This document shows positions 50,887 to 60,389 of a stretch of DNA of 64,000 bases, piece after piece; the first letter of the stretch is position 1; every line of letters starts with the position of its first letter. This stretch comes from Paraburkholderia atlantica. Lineage in GTDB: Bacteria; Pseudomonadota; Gammaproteobacteria; Burkholderiales; Burkholderiaceae. The notes beneath the pieces are model-generated. The model saw only the letters and a list, made by a program, of their open reading frames with translations. It was not told the origin of the DNA and did no database searches. The translations under genes and the position numbers were made by a program. The DNA lies in contig NZ_WHNQ01000024.1 in NCBI RefSeq assembly GCF_009362785.1, positions 62,001-126,000 on the forward strand, read 5' to 3'.

Positions 50887-53800
50887 ATGAAACGAATGTT
50901 GTTCAATGCGACGCAGCAGGAAGAGCTGCGCGTCGCCATCGTCGATGGGCAAAAACTCATCGATATCGACATCGAAACCGCCGGCCGCGAACAGCGCAAA
51001 GGCAATATTTACAAGGGCATCATCACGCGCATCGAGCCGTCGCTCGAGGCCTGCTTCGTCAACTACGGCGAAGACCGCCACGGCTTCCTGCCGTTCAAGG
51101 AAGTCGCCCGCCAATACTTTCGCGACGGCGTCGACATGCGTTCCGCACGCATTCAGGACGCGCTGAAGGAAGGTCAGGAACTGATCGTCCAGGTCGAAAA
51201 GGAAGAACGCGGCAACAAGGGCGCAGCTCTGACCACGTTCATCTCGCTCGCCGGCCGCTATCTGGTGCTGATGCCGAACAACCCGCGTGGCGGTGGCGTG
51301 TCGCGCCGGATCGAGGGCGACGACCGTCAGGAACTGCGCGAAACCATGGCGCAACTGCAACTGCCGGAGGGCATGAGCATCATCGCGCGCACGGCCGGCA
51401 TCGGCCGCAGCGCCGAAGAACTGCAGTGGGACCTCAACTACCTGATGCAACTGTGGCGCGCCATCGAAGCCGCGTCGCAAAGCGGCACGGCTGGCCAGCC
51501 GATGCTGATCTATCTCGAATCGAGCCTCGTGATCCGCGCGATTCGCGACTACTTCCAGCCCGATATCGGCGAAATTCTGATCGACACGACCGAAATCCAT
51601 GACCAGGCGCGCGCCTTCATGGACATCGTGATGCCGGACAACGTCGGCAAGGTGAAGCGCTACCACGACGACGTGCCGCTGTTCTCGCGTTTCCAGATCG
51701 AGCACCAGATCGAAACCGCGTACTCGCGCACGGTGCCGCTGCCGTCGGGCGGCGCGATCGTGATCGACCACACCGAAGCGCTCGTCGCAATCGACGTGAA
51801 CTCGGCGCGCGCCACCAAGGGCGCCGACATCGAGGAAACGGCCGCGCGCACGAACCTCGAAGCCGCGGACGAAGTCGCCCGCCAGCTGCGCCTGCGCGAC
51901 CTGGGCGGCCTGATCGTGATCGACTTCATCGACATGGAATCGGCCAAGAGCCAGCGCGAAGTCGAGCAGCGTCTGAAAGACGCGCTGAAGCACGACCGCG
52001 CCCGCGTTCAGATGGGCAAGATCTCGCGCTTCGGCCTGATGGAGCTGTCGCGCCAGCGTCTGCGCCCGGCGCTGTCGGAAGGCAGCCACGTCACGTGCCC
52101 ACGTTGTAACGGCACGGGTCACATCCGCGATACCGAATCGTCCGCGCTGCAAGTGCTGCGGATCATTCAGGAAGAAGCGATGAAGGAAAACACCGCGGCG
52201 ATCCACTGCCAGGTGCCGGTCGAAGTGACCGCCTTCCTGTTGAACGAGAAACGCGCCGAAATCAACAAGATCGAGTCGCGTTTCAAGGTCAATGTCGTGC
52301 TCATCCCCAACAAGCACCTTGATACGCCGCACTACAAGCTCGAGCGCCTGCGTCACGACGACGCGCGCCTCGACGATCCGCGCGCATCGTGGAAGATGGC
52401 CGAAGAAGCGGCCCGCGAGCTCGAATCGGAAACCGGCTACAGCAAGCGCGCCGAGGAAGTGAAGCCGAAGCAGGAAGCGGCGGTCAAGGGCATCACGCCC
52501 GAGAAGCCGGCTCCGAGCGCGCCGGTACGCCCGGCGGCTACCCCCGCTCCGGTCGCGGTGACGCCGGCCAGCGGCGGCTTCATCGGCTGGCTGAAAAATC
52601 TGTTCGGCATGCAGCCGGCTGCTCCGGCACCCGCCGCGCCGGCCACGACCGACAAGCAAGCCCGTCCGCAACGCGGTGAACGCACCGAGCGCGGTGAGCG
52701 CACGGGCGAGCGCGGCGGCGATCGCAACCGCAATCGCCGTGGCGGCGCAGGCGGCCGCGACGCGGCAGCACGTGGCGAAGGCCTGACCGGTGGCCGTCAG
52801 GCGCAAGCTCAGCAGCCGTCGCAGCGTCGCGAGGAACGCGAAGGCCGCGAGGCACGCGAGGGCCGTGAACCGCGCGCGCCGCGTGAGCAACGCGAACCGC
52901 GTGAGGCTCGGGAGCCGCGTGAAGCACGCGAACCGCGCGAGGCTCGCGAACGCGGCGCCGAGCGCGCCGAAGCCGCCGAAGGCACGGCACGCGCCGAACG
53001 TCAGGAACGCGGCGAGCGCCGCGAGCGTGGCGAACGCGGTGAACGCGTCGAGCGTGGCGAGCGTCGCAAGCCGCAGGCGGAAGCCGCCGCGGCGCTGACG
53101 CAAACCGACACCCAAGCCGCCGACGAACTCGCGCGCAACCGCGCCGCAGCCGGTGAAAACGGCGTGCCGGTCGATCAGGAAGCGGTCGCGCGTGACGGCG
53201 AAGAGCGTCGCCGGCGCCGTCGCGGCCGTCGCGGTGGTCGTCGCGAGCGTGAAGAGGACGTGAATGGCAACCTCGCGGCGGACGTCGCGGAAGCCGAAGG
53301 TGACAACGTTGCCGCCAGCGACGAAGCGCCGGTGCGTACCGAGCAGCCGGTCGAGCACACGCCCGCAGCCAGCGAAGCGAAGGACGTGACCCCGGTCGAA
53401 GTGGTGGTCGCCGCTGTCGCAACGGAAAGCGCCGTCGTGACCGAACTGCATGCGGCGGCCGAAACGCCGGCTCTCGCCGCGGAAAATGCCGCAAAGACCG
53501 AAAAGGTCGTGCCGGTGGAGCAAGCTCCGGTGGCGGCGCAACCGGCTATCGAAACGCCGGCGCAAGCAGAGCAAGCCGCGCCGGCCGCGAGCGAACCGGT
53601 GGCGCCGGTTGCGCCGATCGAACCGGCCGCGCATGCCGAATCGCCGGCAGTCGAGCCGGCAATGGAAGTGCAGCCGACCGTCCCGACCGAGCCGCAAGCC
53701 ACCCCGGCTGCGCTCGAAACCGCGGCTCCGGCCACGATCGTCGAGGTCCCGGCAGCCGTGCCGGCACCGCAGGCCGAGATCGTCGAGCCGCAACCGGTCG

Positions 53801-54087
53801 TCGCACCGGAACCGGCCGTAGCCGAACCGGCGCCCGTCGCCGCGGCCCCGCAGCCGGCTCCCGTCCGCAGCGCAGCGCCCGCCGCTGCATCGGCCGATGC
53901 ATTGCAGCCGATCCTCGAGCAAGCGGGCTTGATCTGGGTGAACACCGACGCCGACAAACTGCGTGCCGCGCAGGAAGCGGCGGCGCAGACGGTCAAGCCG
54001 CCGCGCGTCGTCCGTGAGCGCAAGGCGCTGCCGCCGGTCGACAGCACGCCGATGCAGCAGGTCGAAACGATCAAGCATCCGCAGTAA
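50887..54087 (+). CDS. rne: Ribonuclease E with a long low-complexity C-terminal half
   Basis: The main endoribonuclease of mRNA decay and 9S rRNA processing, 1066 residues. N-terminal half: S1 domain (about 35-125), sensor and DNase I-like domain (VAIDVNSARATKGAD near 300, catalytic Asp in the VIDFIDME segment near 345) and the zinc-link CPRCNGTG near 404-407. C-terminal half from about residue 520: Arg/Glu-rich repeats (REPREAR units, about 650-700), then an Ala/Pro/Val/Glu-rich stretch (about 800-1000) and a conserved-looking AGLIWVNTDADKL end near residue 1015. ATG at 50887 begins MKRMLFNATQQEELRVAI. Confidence 0.97.
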   Translation: MKRMLFNATQQEELRVAIVDGQKLIDIDIETAGREQRKGNIYKGIITRIEPSLEACFVNYGEDRHGFLPFKEVARQYFRDGVDMRSARIQDALKEGQELIVQVEKEERGNKGAALTTFISLAGRYLVLMPNNPRGGGVSRRIEGDDRQELRETMAQLQLPEGMSIIARTAGIGRSAEELQWDLNYLMQLWRAIEAASQSGTAGQPMLIYLESSLVIRAIRDYFQPDIGEILIDTTEIHDQARAFMDIVMPDNVGKVKRYHDDVPLFSRFQIEHQIETAYSRTVPLPSGGAIVIDHTEALVAIDVNSARATKGADIEETAARTNLEAADEVARQLRLRDLGGLIVIDFIDMESAKSQREVEQRLKDALKHDRARVQMGKISRFGLMELSRQRLRPALSEGSHVTCPRCNGTGHIRDTESSALQVLRIIQEEAMKENTAAIHCQVPVEVTAFLLNEKRAEINKIESRFKVNVVLIPNKHLDTPHYKLERLRHDDARLDDPRASWKMAEEAARELESETGYSKRAEEVKPKQEAAVKGITPEKPAPSAPVRPAATPAPVAVTPASGGFIGWLKNLFGMQPAAPAPAAPATTDKQARPQRGERTERGERTGERGGDRNRNRRGGAGGRDAAARGEGLTGGRQAQAQQPSQRREEREGREAREGREPRAPREQREPREAREPREAREPREARERGAERAEAAEGTARAERQERGERRERGERGERVERGERRKPQAEAAAALTQTDTQAADELARNRAAAGENGVPVDQEAVARDGEERRRRRRGRRGGRREREEDVNGNLAADVAEAEGDNVAASDEAPVRTEQPVEHTPAASEAKDVTPVEVVVAAVATESAVVTELHAAAETPALAAENAAKTEKVVPVEQAPVAAQPAIETPAQAEQAAPAASEPVAPVAPIEPAAHAESPAVEPAMEVQPTVPTEPQATPAALETAAPATIVEVPAAVPAPQAEIVEPQPVVAPEPAVAEPAPVAAAPQPAPVRSAAPAAASADALQPILEQAGLIWVNTDADKLRAAQEAAAQTVKPPRVVRERKALPPVDSTPMQQVETIKHPQ

Positions 54088-54105
54088 CCCGCGTCGTTGT
54101 ACGTG

Positions 54106-54138
54106 AAAAAGCCCGCCTTTCCCGGCGGGCTTTTTTTT
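54106..54138 (+). terminator. Rho-independent terminator of rne
   Basis: AAAAAGCCCGCC (54106-54117) pairs with GGCGGGCTTTTT (54124-54135) around TTTCCC and is followed by more T. Confidence 0.94.
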
Positions 54139-54278
54139 GGGCGTTCTGTCTTGGCCGCGAGCCGCGTCGCGTCGCTCCCCGTATACCCCGACAACACGCG
54201 CCCTCCGGCCTGCCATCGCGGGCATTTCCGATAGAATTAATTATTCGCCGTCCGTTAAAGCCCCTGACGAAGCACTTC

Positions 54279-55388
54279 ATGTCACGCCGCATCATCCCTG
54301 TTGCCGATCTCAGCGCGGCGCCGGTCATCACCGGCCCAGTGCAGACGCCTAGCGGCGCGCTGCACGATGCGCTCGCGCGTCCGCTGCACGATCTACGCAT
54401 CTCGGTGACGGACCGCTGCAACTTCCGCTGTGTCTACTGCATGCCTCGCGCGGTGTTCGACAAGGACTATGCGTTCCTGCCGCACAGCGCGCTGCTGAGC
54501 TTCGAAGAGATCGAGCGGCTCGCGCAGCAATTCGTCGCGCATGGCGTCGAGAAAATTCGCCTGACGGGCGGTGAGCCGCTGCTGCGCAAGAACCTCGAAT
54601 TCCTGATTGACCGGCTCGCCCGCTTGACCACCCCCGCCGGCCGTCCGCTCGATCTCACGCTGACCACCAACGGCTCGCTGCTCGCGCGCAAGGCGCGCAG
54701 CCTGAAGGACGCCGGCCTCACGCGCGTGACCGTCAGCCTCGACGCGCTCGACGACGCTCTGTTCCGGCGCATGAACGACGCCGACTTCGCGGTCGCCGAC
54801 GTGCTCGACGGCATCGCCGCCGCTCACGCGGTCGGGCTCGCGCCGATCAAAGTGAACATGGTCGTCAAACGCGGCACCAACGACGGCGAAATCGTCCCGA
54901 TGGCGCGTCATTTCAGAGGCACGGGGGCGGTGCTGCGCTTCATTGAATACATGGACGTCGGCACCTCGAACGGCTGGAACATGACCGAAGTGCTGCCTTC
55001 CGCCGACGTCGTCGCGCGCATCGCCGAGCATTTCCCGCTCGTTCCGCTCGAAGCGCACAGCGCCGCCGAAACCGCGCAGCGCTGGGGCTATGTCGACGGC
55101 GGAGGCGAGATCGGCGTCATTTCGAGCGTCACCCGCGCGTTCTGCGGCAATTGCACGCGCGCGCGTTTGTCGACCGAGGGCAAGCTGTACCTGTGCCTGT
55201 TCGCATCGAGCGGGCATGACCTGCGCGCGCTGTTGCGCGGCGGCGCGAGCGATGCCGAGATTGCCACCGCCATCGCCGAAATCTGGCAGGGCCGCAGTGA
55301 CCGCTACTCGCAGCTGCGCGGCAGCCAGCCGGCCGATTCGCGCGAGCCGGCCGGGCGCCGGGTCGAAATGTCCTACATCGGCGGCTGA
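54279..55388 (+). CDS. moaA: GTP 3',8-cyclase of molybdenum cofactor synthesis
   Basis: A radical-SAM enzyme of 369 residues that starts molybdopterin synthesis from GTP with MoaC. The first [4Fe-4S] is bound by C47, C51 and C54 (RCNFRCVYC); the second by Cys residues in FCGNCTRARLS and LYLCLF. The C-terminal double Gly (IGG) is the end expected for activity. The first 40 residues are longer than in E. coli. It is followed by mobA after 11 bases. Confidence 0.96.
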   Translation: MSRRIIPVADLSAAPVITGPVQTPSGALHDALARPLHDLRISVTDRCNFRCVYCMPRAVFDKDYAFLPHSALLSFEEIERLAQQFVAHGVEKIRLTGGEPLLRKNLEFLIDRLARLTTPAGRPLDLTLTTNGSLLARKARSLKDAGLTRVTVSLDALDDALFRRMNDADFAVADVLDGIAAAHAVGLAPIKVNMVVKRGTNDGEIVPMARHFRGTGAVLRFIEYMDVGTSNGWNMTEVLPSADVVARIAEHFPLVPLEAHSAAETAQRWGYVDGGGEIGVISSVTRAFCGNCTRARLSTEGKLYLCLFASSGHDLRALLRGGASDAEIATAIAEIWQGRSDRYSQLRGSQPADSREPAGRRVEMSYIGG

Positions 55389-55399
55389 GCGGCCGGCGC

Positions 55400-56026
55400 A
55401 TGTCCGTCCCCCGCGAACAGATCACCGGCCTCGTGCTTGCGGGCGGCCGCGGCGCGCGCATGGGCGGCGTCGACAAGGGACTGCAGCCGCTGCACGGCGA
55501 ACCGCTCGCCGCTCACGTGCTACGACGTCTCGCGCCGCAGACCGGCCCGCTGATGATCAGCGCGAACCGCCATCCCGACATCTATGCCGCGCTCGGCGCG
55601 CCGTATCGCGCGACGGTCGTCGCTGATACGCTCCCCGACTTTGCGGGCCCGCTCGCCGGCATGCTCGCCGGACTGCGTGCCGCCGGCACGGCCTACCTGC
55701 TGAGCGCGCCCTGCGATTCGCCGTGGCTGCCGTCCGACCTCGCCGTGCGCCTCGCTGATGCGCTCGACGCGAACCACGCCGACATCGCGACCGTCACCAC
55801 CGTCGACATCCGTGGCGAAACTTCGCTGCACCCAGTGTTCGCGTTGATGCGCACCGCGATCGCGGACGACCTGGCCGCGTTTCTGGCCGCCGGCGAACGC
55901 AAGGTCCGCGCGTGGTACGCGCGCCACAAGACGGTCGAAGTCGTCTTTGCCGGCGAGCGCGCGTTCTACAATGCCAACTCGTTACAAGAACTCGCCGACC
56001 TCGAACGTAATCGAGGCCCCGGCTGA
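55400..56026 (+). CDS. mobA: Molybdenum cofactor guanylyltransferase
   Basis: A 208-residue enzyme that attaches GMP to the molybdenum cofactor. The GTP-binding loop LAGGRGARMGGVDKGL near residue 13 and the SAPCDSPWLPSDL segment near 98 (metal-binding Asp) are clear. It is the middle gene of moaA-mobA-moeA. Confidence 0.95.
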   Translation: MSVPREQITGLVLAGGRGARMGGVDKGLQPLHGEPLAAHVLRRLAPQTGPLMISANRHPDIYAALGAPYRATVVADTLPDFAGPLAGMLAGLRAAGTAYLLSAPCDSPWLPSDLAVRLADALDANHADIATVTTVDIRGETSLHPVFALMRTAIADDLAAFLAAGERKVRAWYARHKTVEVVFAGERAFYNANSLQELADLERNRGPG

Positions 56027-56087
56027 CATCCGCTCCGGCCGCACGGCAATAGCCGCGCCCGTCTCCGGTCGCGACGCCCAGCCATTC

Positions 56088-57404
56088 ATGACCACGCTCA
56101 ACGACTTTTCACGCTGCGTCGCGCAGTACGATCCTCATGCGCTACCCGTCCCGGCCGCTCAGGCGATCGTCCGGCAATGGGCGACGCCGGTCGCGGCCGT
56201 CGAGCGCGTGGCGTTGCGCGATGCGCTCGAACGCGTGCTCGCCGCCGACATCGTGTCGCCGATCGACGTGCCCGCGCACGACAACTCCGCGATGGACGGC
56301 TACGCGTTCAATCACGCGGCGCTCGCGGCCGGTGCGCGAGGCGGCACGGAAAGCGTCGAGCTGACGGTCGCCGGCAAGGCGCTCGCCGGCCATCCGTTCA
56401 CGGGCCGCGTCGCGGCGAACCAGTGCGTGCGCGTCATGACGGGCGCCTGCATGCCCGCTGGCTGCGACACTGTCGTGCCGCAAGAGCGGGTCGAGCGCGA
56501 CAGCGCTGATTCCCCTTCGATCCGCTTCGCGGCCAGCGCGGTCTCGGCGGGCGCGAACCGCCGGCGCGCCGGCGAAGATCTCGCGCACGGTCACGTCGCG
56601 CTGCATGCCGGGCGCATCGTGCGCGCCTCGGACCTCGGTCTGCTCGCATCGCTGGGCATCGGCGAAGTCAGCGTGCGGCGGCGTCTGCGCGTCGCGTTCT
56701 TTTCGACCGGCGACGAGCTGCGTTCGCTCGGCGAGCCGCTCGACGCCGGCTCGGTCTACGACAGCAACCGCTACACGCTATTTGCGATGCTGCGGCGCCT
56801 GAACGTCGACGCACTCGATCTCGGCGTCGTGCGTGACGAGCCGGCCGCGCTCGAAGCCGCGCTGCGCAGCGCCGCGGCCAATGCCGACGTGGTGCTGACT
56901 TCGGGCGGCGTGTCGGTCGGCGAAGCGGACTTCACGAAGCAACTGCTGCAGACTTTCGGCGACGTCGCCTTCTGGAGTCTCGCGATGCGCCCCGGCCGGC
57001 CGCTCGCGTTCGGCCGCCTGTGGTCCGGCGCACAGCCCGGGCTCGGCAAACCTGCGCTATTCTTCGGCCTGCCCGGCAATCCGGTCGCCGTGATGGTGAC
57101 GTTCTATCAGATCGTGCGCGAAGCGCTGCTGCTGATGGCCGGCGCGACGCCGCGGCCGCTGCCGGTGATTCACGCGACGAGCCGCGTGGCGGTGGACAAG
57201 CGCCCGGGCCGCACCGAATTCCAGCGCGGCGTCGCCGAACAGGACGCGCACGGACACTGGCACGTGAGCCCGACCGGCTCGCAAAGCTCTGGCGTGCTGA
57301 GCTCGATGAGCGAAGCGAACTGCTTCATCGTGCTCGGCCACGACGAGGGCGAAATCGACGTCGGCGATCGCGTGTCGATCATGCTGTTCGACGGTCTCAT
57401 CTGA
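56088..57404 (+). CDS. moeA: Molybdopterin molybdotransferase
   Basis: A 438-residue enzyme that inserts molybdate into adenylated molybdopterin. DNSAMDGYAF near residue 62 is the MoeA loop, VRVMTGACMPAGCDTVVPQE near 105 the second, and LTSGGVSVGEADFTKQ near 270 and FGLPGNPVAVMVTFY near 325 complete the active site. ATG at 56088 gives MTTLNDFSRC; the frame continues upstream into mobA but without family similarity. The gap to mobA is 61 bases. Confidence 0.95.
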   Translation: MTTLNDFSRCVAQYDPHALPVPAAQAIVRQWATPVAAVERVALRDALERVLAADIVSPIDVPAHDNSAMDGYAFNHAALAAGARGGTESVELTVAGKALAGHPFTGRVAANQCVRVMTGACMPAGCDTVVPQERVERDSADSPSIRFAASAVSAGANRRRAGEDLAHGHVALHAGRIVRASDLGLLASLGIGEVSVRRRLRVAFFSTGDELRSLGEPLDAGSVYDSNRYTLFAMLRRLNVDALDLGVVRDEPAALEAALRSAAANADVVLTSGGVSVGEADFTKQLLQTFGDVAFWSLAMRPGRPLAFGRLWSGAQPGLGKPALFFGLPGNPVAVMVTFYQIVREALLLMAGATPRPLPVIHATSRVAVDKRPGRTEFQRGVAEQDAHGHWHVSPTGSQSSGVLSSMSEANCFIVLGHDEGEIDVGDRVSIMLFDGLI

Positions 57405-57506
57405 CGCTCCAGGCGGCGCATCGATCGCACGACATCGGCACTACATCAGCACCGGATTCGCACTCCACCCACTACCACTACTAAGACACACTGGGGTTTG
57501 ACTTAC

Positions 57507-57782
57507 ATGAAAAAACAGATCTCGTTCATCGCACCAGGACAGACAGCCAAAGCGCTGATCCTCGTGTATCTGACGTTCTCGGTGCCGATCGTGCTGCTCG
57601 GCGTGGTGGTCGCGTTCGTGCGCTATGGCTCGGTGGAGCTGAGCACGGTGTTCAGCGCGCTGCTGTTGAACGCAATCCTCGGCTTCGTGCTGTTGTGGAT
57701 CGCGTGCCACGCCTACAACTGGGTCGCGTCGCGATTCGGCGGTATCGAAATCCATCTGGCCGACGCACCGGAAGAGGCGTAA
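57507..57782 (+). CDS. Small two-helix membrane protein of unknown function
   Basis: A 91-residue protein with hydrophobic segments near residues 18-40 and 52-72 and an acidic C-terminus (HLADAPEEA). Not recognised. ATG at 57507 has GGGG about 9 bases upstream; a TTG three codons earlier is an alternative. It follows moeA by 102 bases and converges with rmuC. Confidence 0.75.
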   Translation: MKKQISFIAPGQTAKALILVYLTFSVPIVLLGVVVAFVRYGSVELSTVFSALLLNAILGFVLLWIACHAYNWVASRFGGIEIHLADAPEEA

Positions 57783-57906
57783 TGTCCGCGCGCACATCTT
57801 CGTCGCGACGGAAGACAGCCTGCGCGCCGCGCCGTTTGGCGCGCGCGTGACGCGCGATGCGCCGGAACGGCCCGCTGAAAGGGCCTCAATTCCAGCGCCC
57901 CGCCTC

Positions 57907-59355
57907 TCATTGTTCATCGGGCTCCACACCCGACAGCGCATCGCCGAGCAGCCCGCTCGCCTCCTCGCCCGGTAACGCCTCGACGTCGCGCAGCTTGCGG
58001 TTCATCATGCGCGTGCGCGTTTCGGCGGCCTCGATCGAACGCGTGACGGTTTCGAGTTGTGCCTTGGTCTTCGCGAGCACGTCGCCGAATTTGCCGAACT
58101 CCGTTTTCACCGCGCCGAGCACCTGCCACACCTCGCTCGAACGCTTTTCGATCGCGAGCGTGCGGAAACCCATTTGCAGGCTATTGAGCAACGCGGTCAG
58201 CGTGGTCGGACCCGCAATCGTCACGCGATAGTCGCGCTGCAGCAGATCCGTGAGCCCCGGCCGGCGCAGCACTTCCGCATACAGGCCTTCGGTCGGCAAA
58301 AACAGCAGCGCGAAGTCGGTCGTATGCGGCGGCGCCACGTACTTCTCGGCGATCGTGCGCGCCTCCGCGCGAATCCGCACTTCGAGCGCGCGCGATGCTT
58401 CCTCTACCGCAACCGGATCGGCGCGCTCCTGCGCTTCGATCAGCCGCTCGTAGTCCTCGCGCGGGAATTTGGCGTCGATCGGCAGCCATACCGGCGTATT
58501 CGCGCCGCCCGGTTCCGGCCGCCCCGGCAGACGAATCGCGAACTCCACGCGATCGGCGCTCTTCGGCACCGTCGCGACGTTCTTCGCGTATTGATCGGCC
58601 GTCAGCAATTGTTCGAGCAAGGCTTCGAGCTGCACTTCGCCCCATGTGCCGCGCGTCTTGACGTTGGTCAGCACGCGCTTCAGATCGCCGACGCCGGCCG
58701 CCAGCGTCTGCATTTCGCCGAGGCCGCGATGCACCTGTTCGAGCCGGTCGGACACGAGCTTGAACGACTCACCGAGCCGCTGTTCGAGCGTCGCGTGCAG
58801 TTTTTCGTCGACGGTGCGGCGCATCTCCTCGAGCCGCGTCGCGTTGTTCGCCTCGATGTCCTTCAGACGCTGCTCGATCGTCGCGCGCACTTCGGCGAAG
58901 CGCCGGTCGTTCGCCTCGGTCAGTTGCCCGAGCTGCAGGCTCAGCGTGTCGCCGAACTGCTTCAGCGAGCGGCCCTGCTCGTCGCGCGCCTGCTGCGCCT
59001 GCGCCTGCAGGCTGTGACGCACGGCGTCGAGCTGCTGCGCGAAGCCGTCGATCTTGCCGCCCTGCACCGTTGTCATGCTGCCGAACTGCGCGGCGAGGGT
59101 TTGCTGAAACTGCGCGAAGCCGCCGCTTTGCTCGGCGCGCGACACACGCGCGGTCTCGGCGATGTCGTTGCGCAGTTGCCGCTCGAGCCGCTCGGCGGTA
59201 TGCACCTGGGCGTCGACGACGGCATCGACGCGCTCGTTCAGCATCTCGAACTGCTCGTGCTGCTCCGTGCGGTCGTGACCGCGCAACAGCAAGGCCAGTG
59301 CGATCACGAGGGCGACCGCCAGCACCGCGACGGCCGCCACCAGAATCATCGTCAT
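57907..59355 (-). CDS. rmuC: DNA recombination protein RmuC homologue
   Basis: A 482-residue protein with one N-terminal membrane anchor (residues 4-25), a long predicted coiled coil (about 40-240, with repeated QFQQTLAAQFG and EQRLKDIEANNATRLEEM segments) and the RmuC nuclease-like domain from about residue 245 (TRGTWGEVQLEALLEQLL, PVWLPIDAKFPREDYERL). RmuC limits inversions between short repeats. It overlaps the downstream-in-transcription neighbour by 4 bases. Confidence 0.93.
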   Translation of the reverse strand: MTMILVAAVAVLAVALVIALALLLRGHDRTEQHEQFEMLNERVDAVVDAQVHTAERLERQLRNDIAETARVSRAEQSGGFAQFQQTLAAQFGSMTTVQGGKIDGFAQQLDAVRHSLQAQAQQARDEQGRSLKQFGDTLSLQLGQLTEANDRRFAEVRATIEQRLKDIEANNATRLEEMRRTVDEKLHATLEQRLGESFKLVSDRLEQVHRGLGEMQTLAAGVGDLKRVLTNVKTRGTWGEVQLEALLEQLLTADQYAKNVATVPKSADRVEFAIRLPGRPEPGGANTPVWLPIDAKFPREDYERLIEAQERADPVAVEEASRALEVRIRAEARTIAEKYVAPPHTTDFALLFLPTEGLYAEVLRRPGLTDLLQRDYRVTIAGPTTLTALLNSLQMGFRTLAIEKRSSEVWQVLGAVKTEFGKFGDVLAKTKAQLETVTRSIEAAETRTRMMNRKLRDVEALPGEEASGLLGDALSGVEPDEQ

Positions 59356-60341
59356 GAACGCGCCTTGCCGATCACGTCGGGGTTGATCGGATTCGGCGGT
59401 TGACCGGCGCGCGGTCCTACGCCGAGCCCGGCGATCAGGTTGTCCGCGGCGAGATTCGCCATCGCGCGGCGCGTGGTTTCGGTCGCGCTCGCGATGTGCG
59501 GCGTCAGCACGACGTTCGGCACGCTGAGCAGCGCCGGATTCAGCCGCGGCTCGCCTTCGAACACGTCGAGACCAGCAGCCGCGATGCGCCTGTCACGCAG
59601 CGCGTCGGCCAATGCCGCATCGTCGACGATGCCGCCGCGCGCGATGTTCGTCAGCGTCGCGGTCGGCTTCATCAGCGCGAGTTCGGCCGCGCCGATCGTG
59701 TGGTGGTTGTCTTTGGTGTACGGCAGCACCAGCACGACGTGGTCGGCGCGCCGCAGCAGATCCTCTTTCGACGCGTACTCCGCGTTCAGCTCGGCCTCGA
59801 TTTGCGGCGCGACGCGCGACCGGTTGTGATAGATGACCCGCATGTTGAAGCCCTGCGCGCGCCGCGCGAGCGCCTGGCCGATGCGGCCCATGCCGATCAC
59901 ACCGAGCGTCGAGCCGTACAGGTCGCTGCCGAGGAAGCCGTCGTAGCTCCACTTTTGCCAGAGCCCCGCGCGCAGCCAGTGCTCCGATTCGGCGATGCGG
60001 CGCGCGGCGGCCATCATCAGCGCCCAGCCGAAGTCGGCAGTCGATTCGTTCAGCACGTCAGGTGTGTTGGTGCCGAGTACGTTCGCTGCGTTGAACGCGG
60101 CCATGTCGAAGTTGTTGTAGCCGACCGCCATGTTCGACACGACGCGCAGACGCGGTGCTGCGGCGAGCACGCCCGCGTCGATCATCTCGCCGGCCGTGAG
60201 CGCGCCGTCCTTGTCCGCGAGACGGCGCTTCAGCTCGTCGGCGGGTAACACGTCGCCCTCGTTCCAGTCGACGTCGAAGTATTGTTTGAGCCGGTCGATC
60301 ACATCGGGAAAGATCGAACGGGCAACGAGGATTTTCTGCAT
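59352..60341 (-). CDS. 2-hydroxyacid dehydrogenase, glyoxylate/hydroxypyruvate reductase type
   Basis: A 329-residue D-2-hydroxyacid dehydrogenase. The NAD(P) loop is GMGRIGQALARRAQG near residue 152, the catalytic Arg in NIARGGIVDD near 235, Glu in DVFEGEPRLNP near 263 and His in VLTPHIASATE near 282. Pattern is closest to the GhrB/glycerate dehydrogenase group; substrate is inferred. ATGA overlap with rmuC indicates coupling. Confidence 0.92.
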   Translation of the reverse strand: MQKILVARSIFPDVIDRLKQYFDVDWNEGDVLPADELKRRLADKDGALTAGEMIDAGVLAAAPRLRVVSNMAVGYNNFDMAAFNAANVLGTNTPDVLNESTADFGWALMMAAARRIAESEHWLRAGLWQKWSYDGFLGSDLYGSTLGVIGMGRIGQALARRAQGFNMRVIYHNRSRVAPQIEAELNAEYASKEDLLRRADHVVLVLPYTKDNHHTIGAAELALMKPTATLTNIARGGIVDDAALADALRDRRIAAAGLDVFEGEPRLNPALLSVPNVVLTPHIASATETTRRAMANLAADNLIAGLGVGPRAGQPPNPINPDVIGKARS

Positions 60342-60389
60342 TGCAAGTCTCCGTATCGCACGTCGAGGGATTGCCTCGGCGTTGCAGAG

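Noticed and set aside
52840..53060. Repeated short units resembling a CRISPR-like or tandem DNA repeat
   Set aside because: They are coding repeats of the RNase E Arg/Glu-rich region, variable at DNA level and without spacers.
50884..54225. A 1113-codon open frame opposite rne
   Set aside because: It mirrors rne, is extremely rich in Arg, Ala and Gly, shows no domain and arises from the strong GC bias at third positions of the real gene.
57786..57905. GC-rich palindromes between the small membrane protein and rmuC as terminators
   Set aside because: Stems exist (GCGCGCC with GGCGCGC; GGCCC with GGGCC) but no T-run follows on either strand, and such palindromes are common in this GC-rich sequence.
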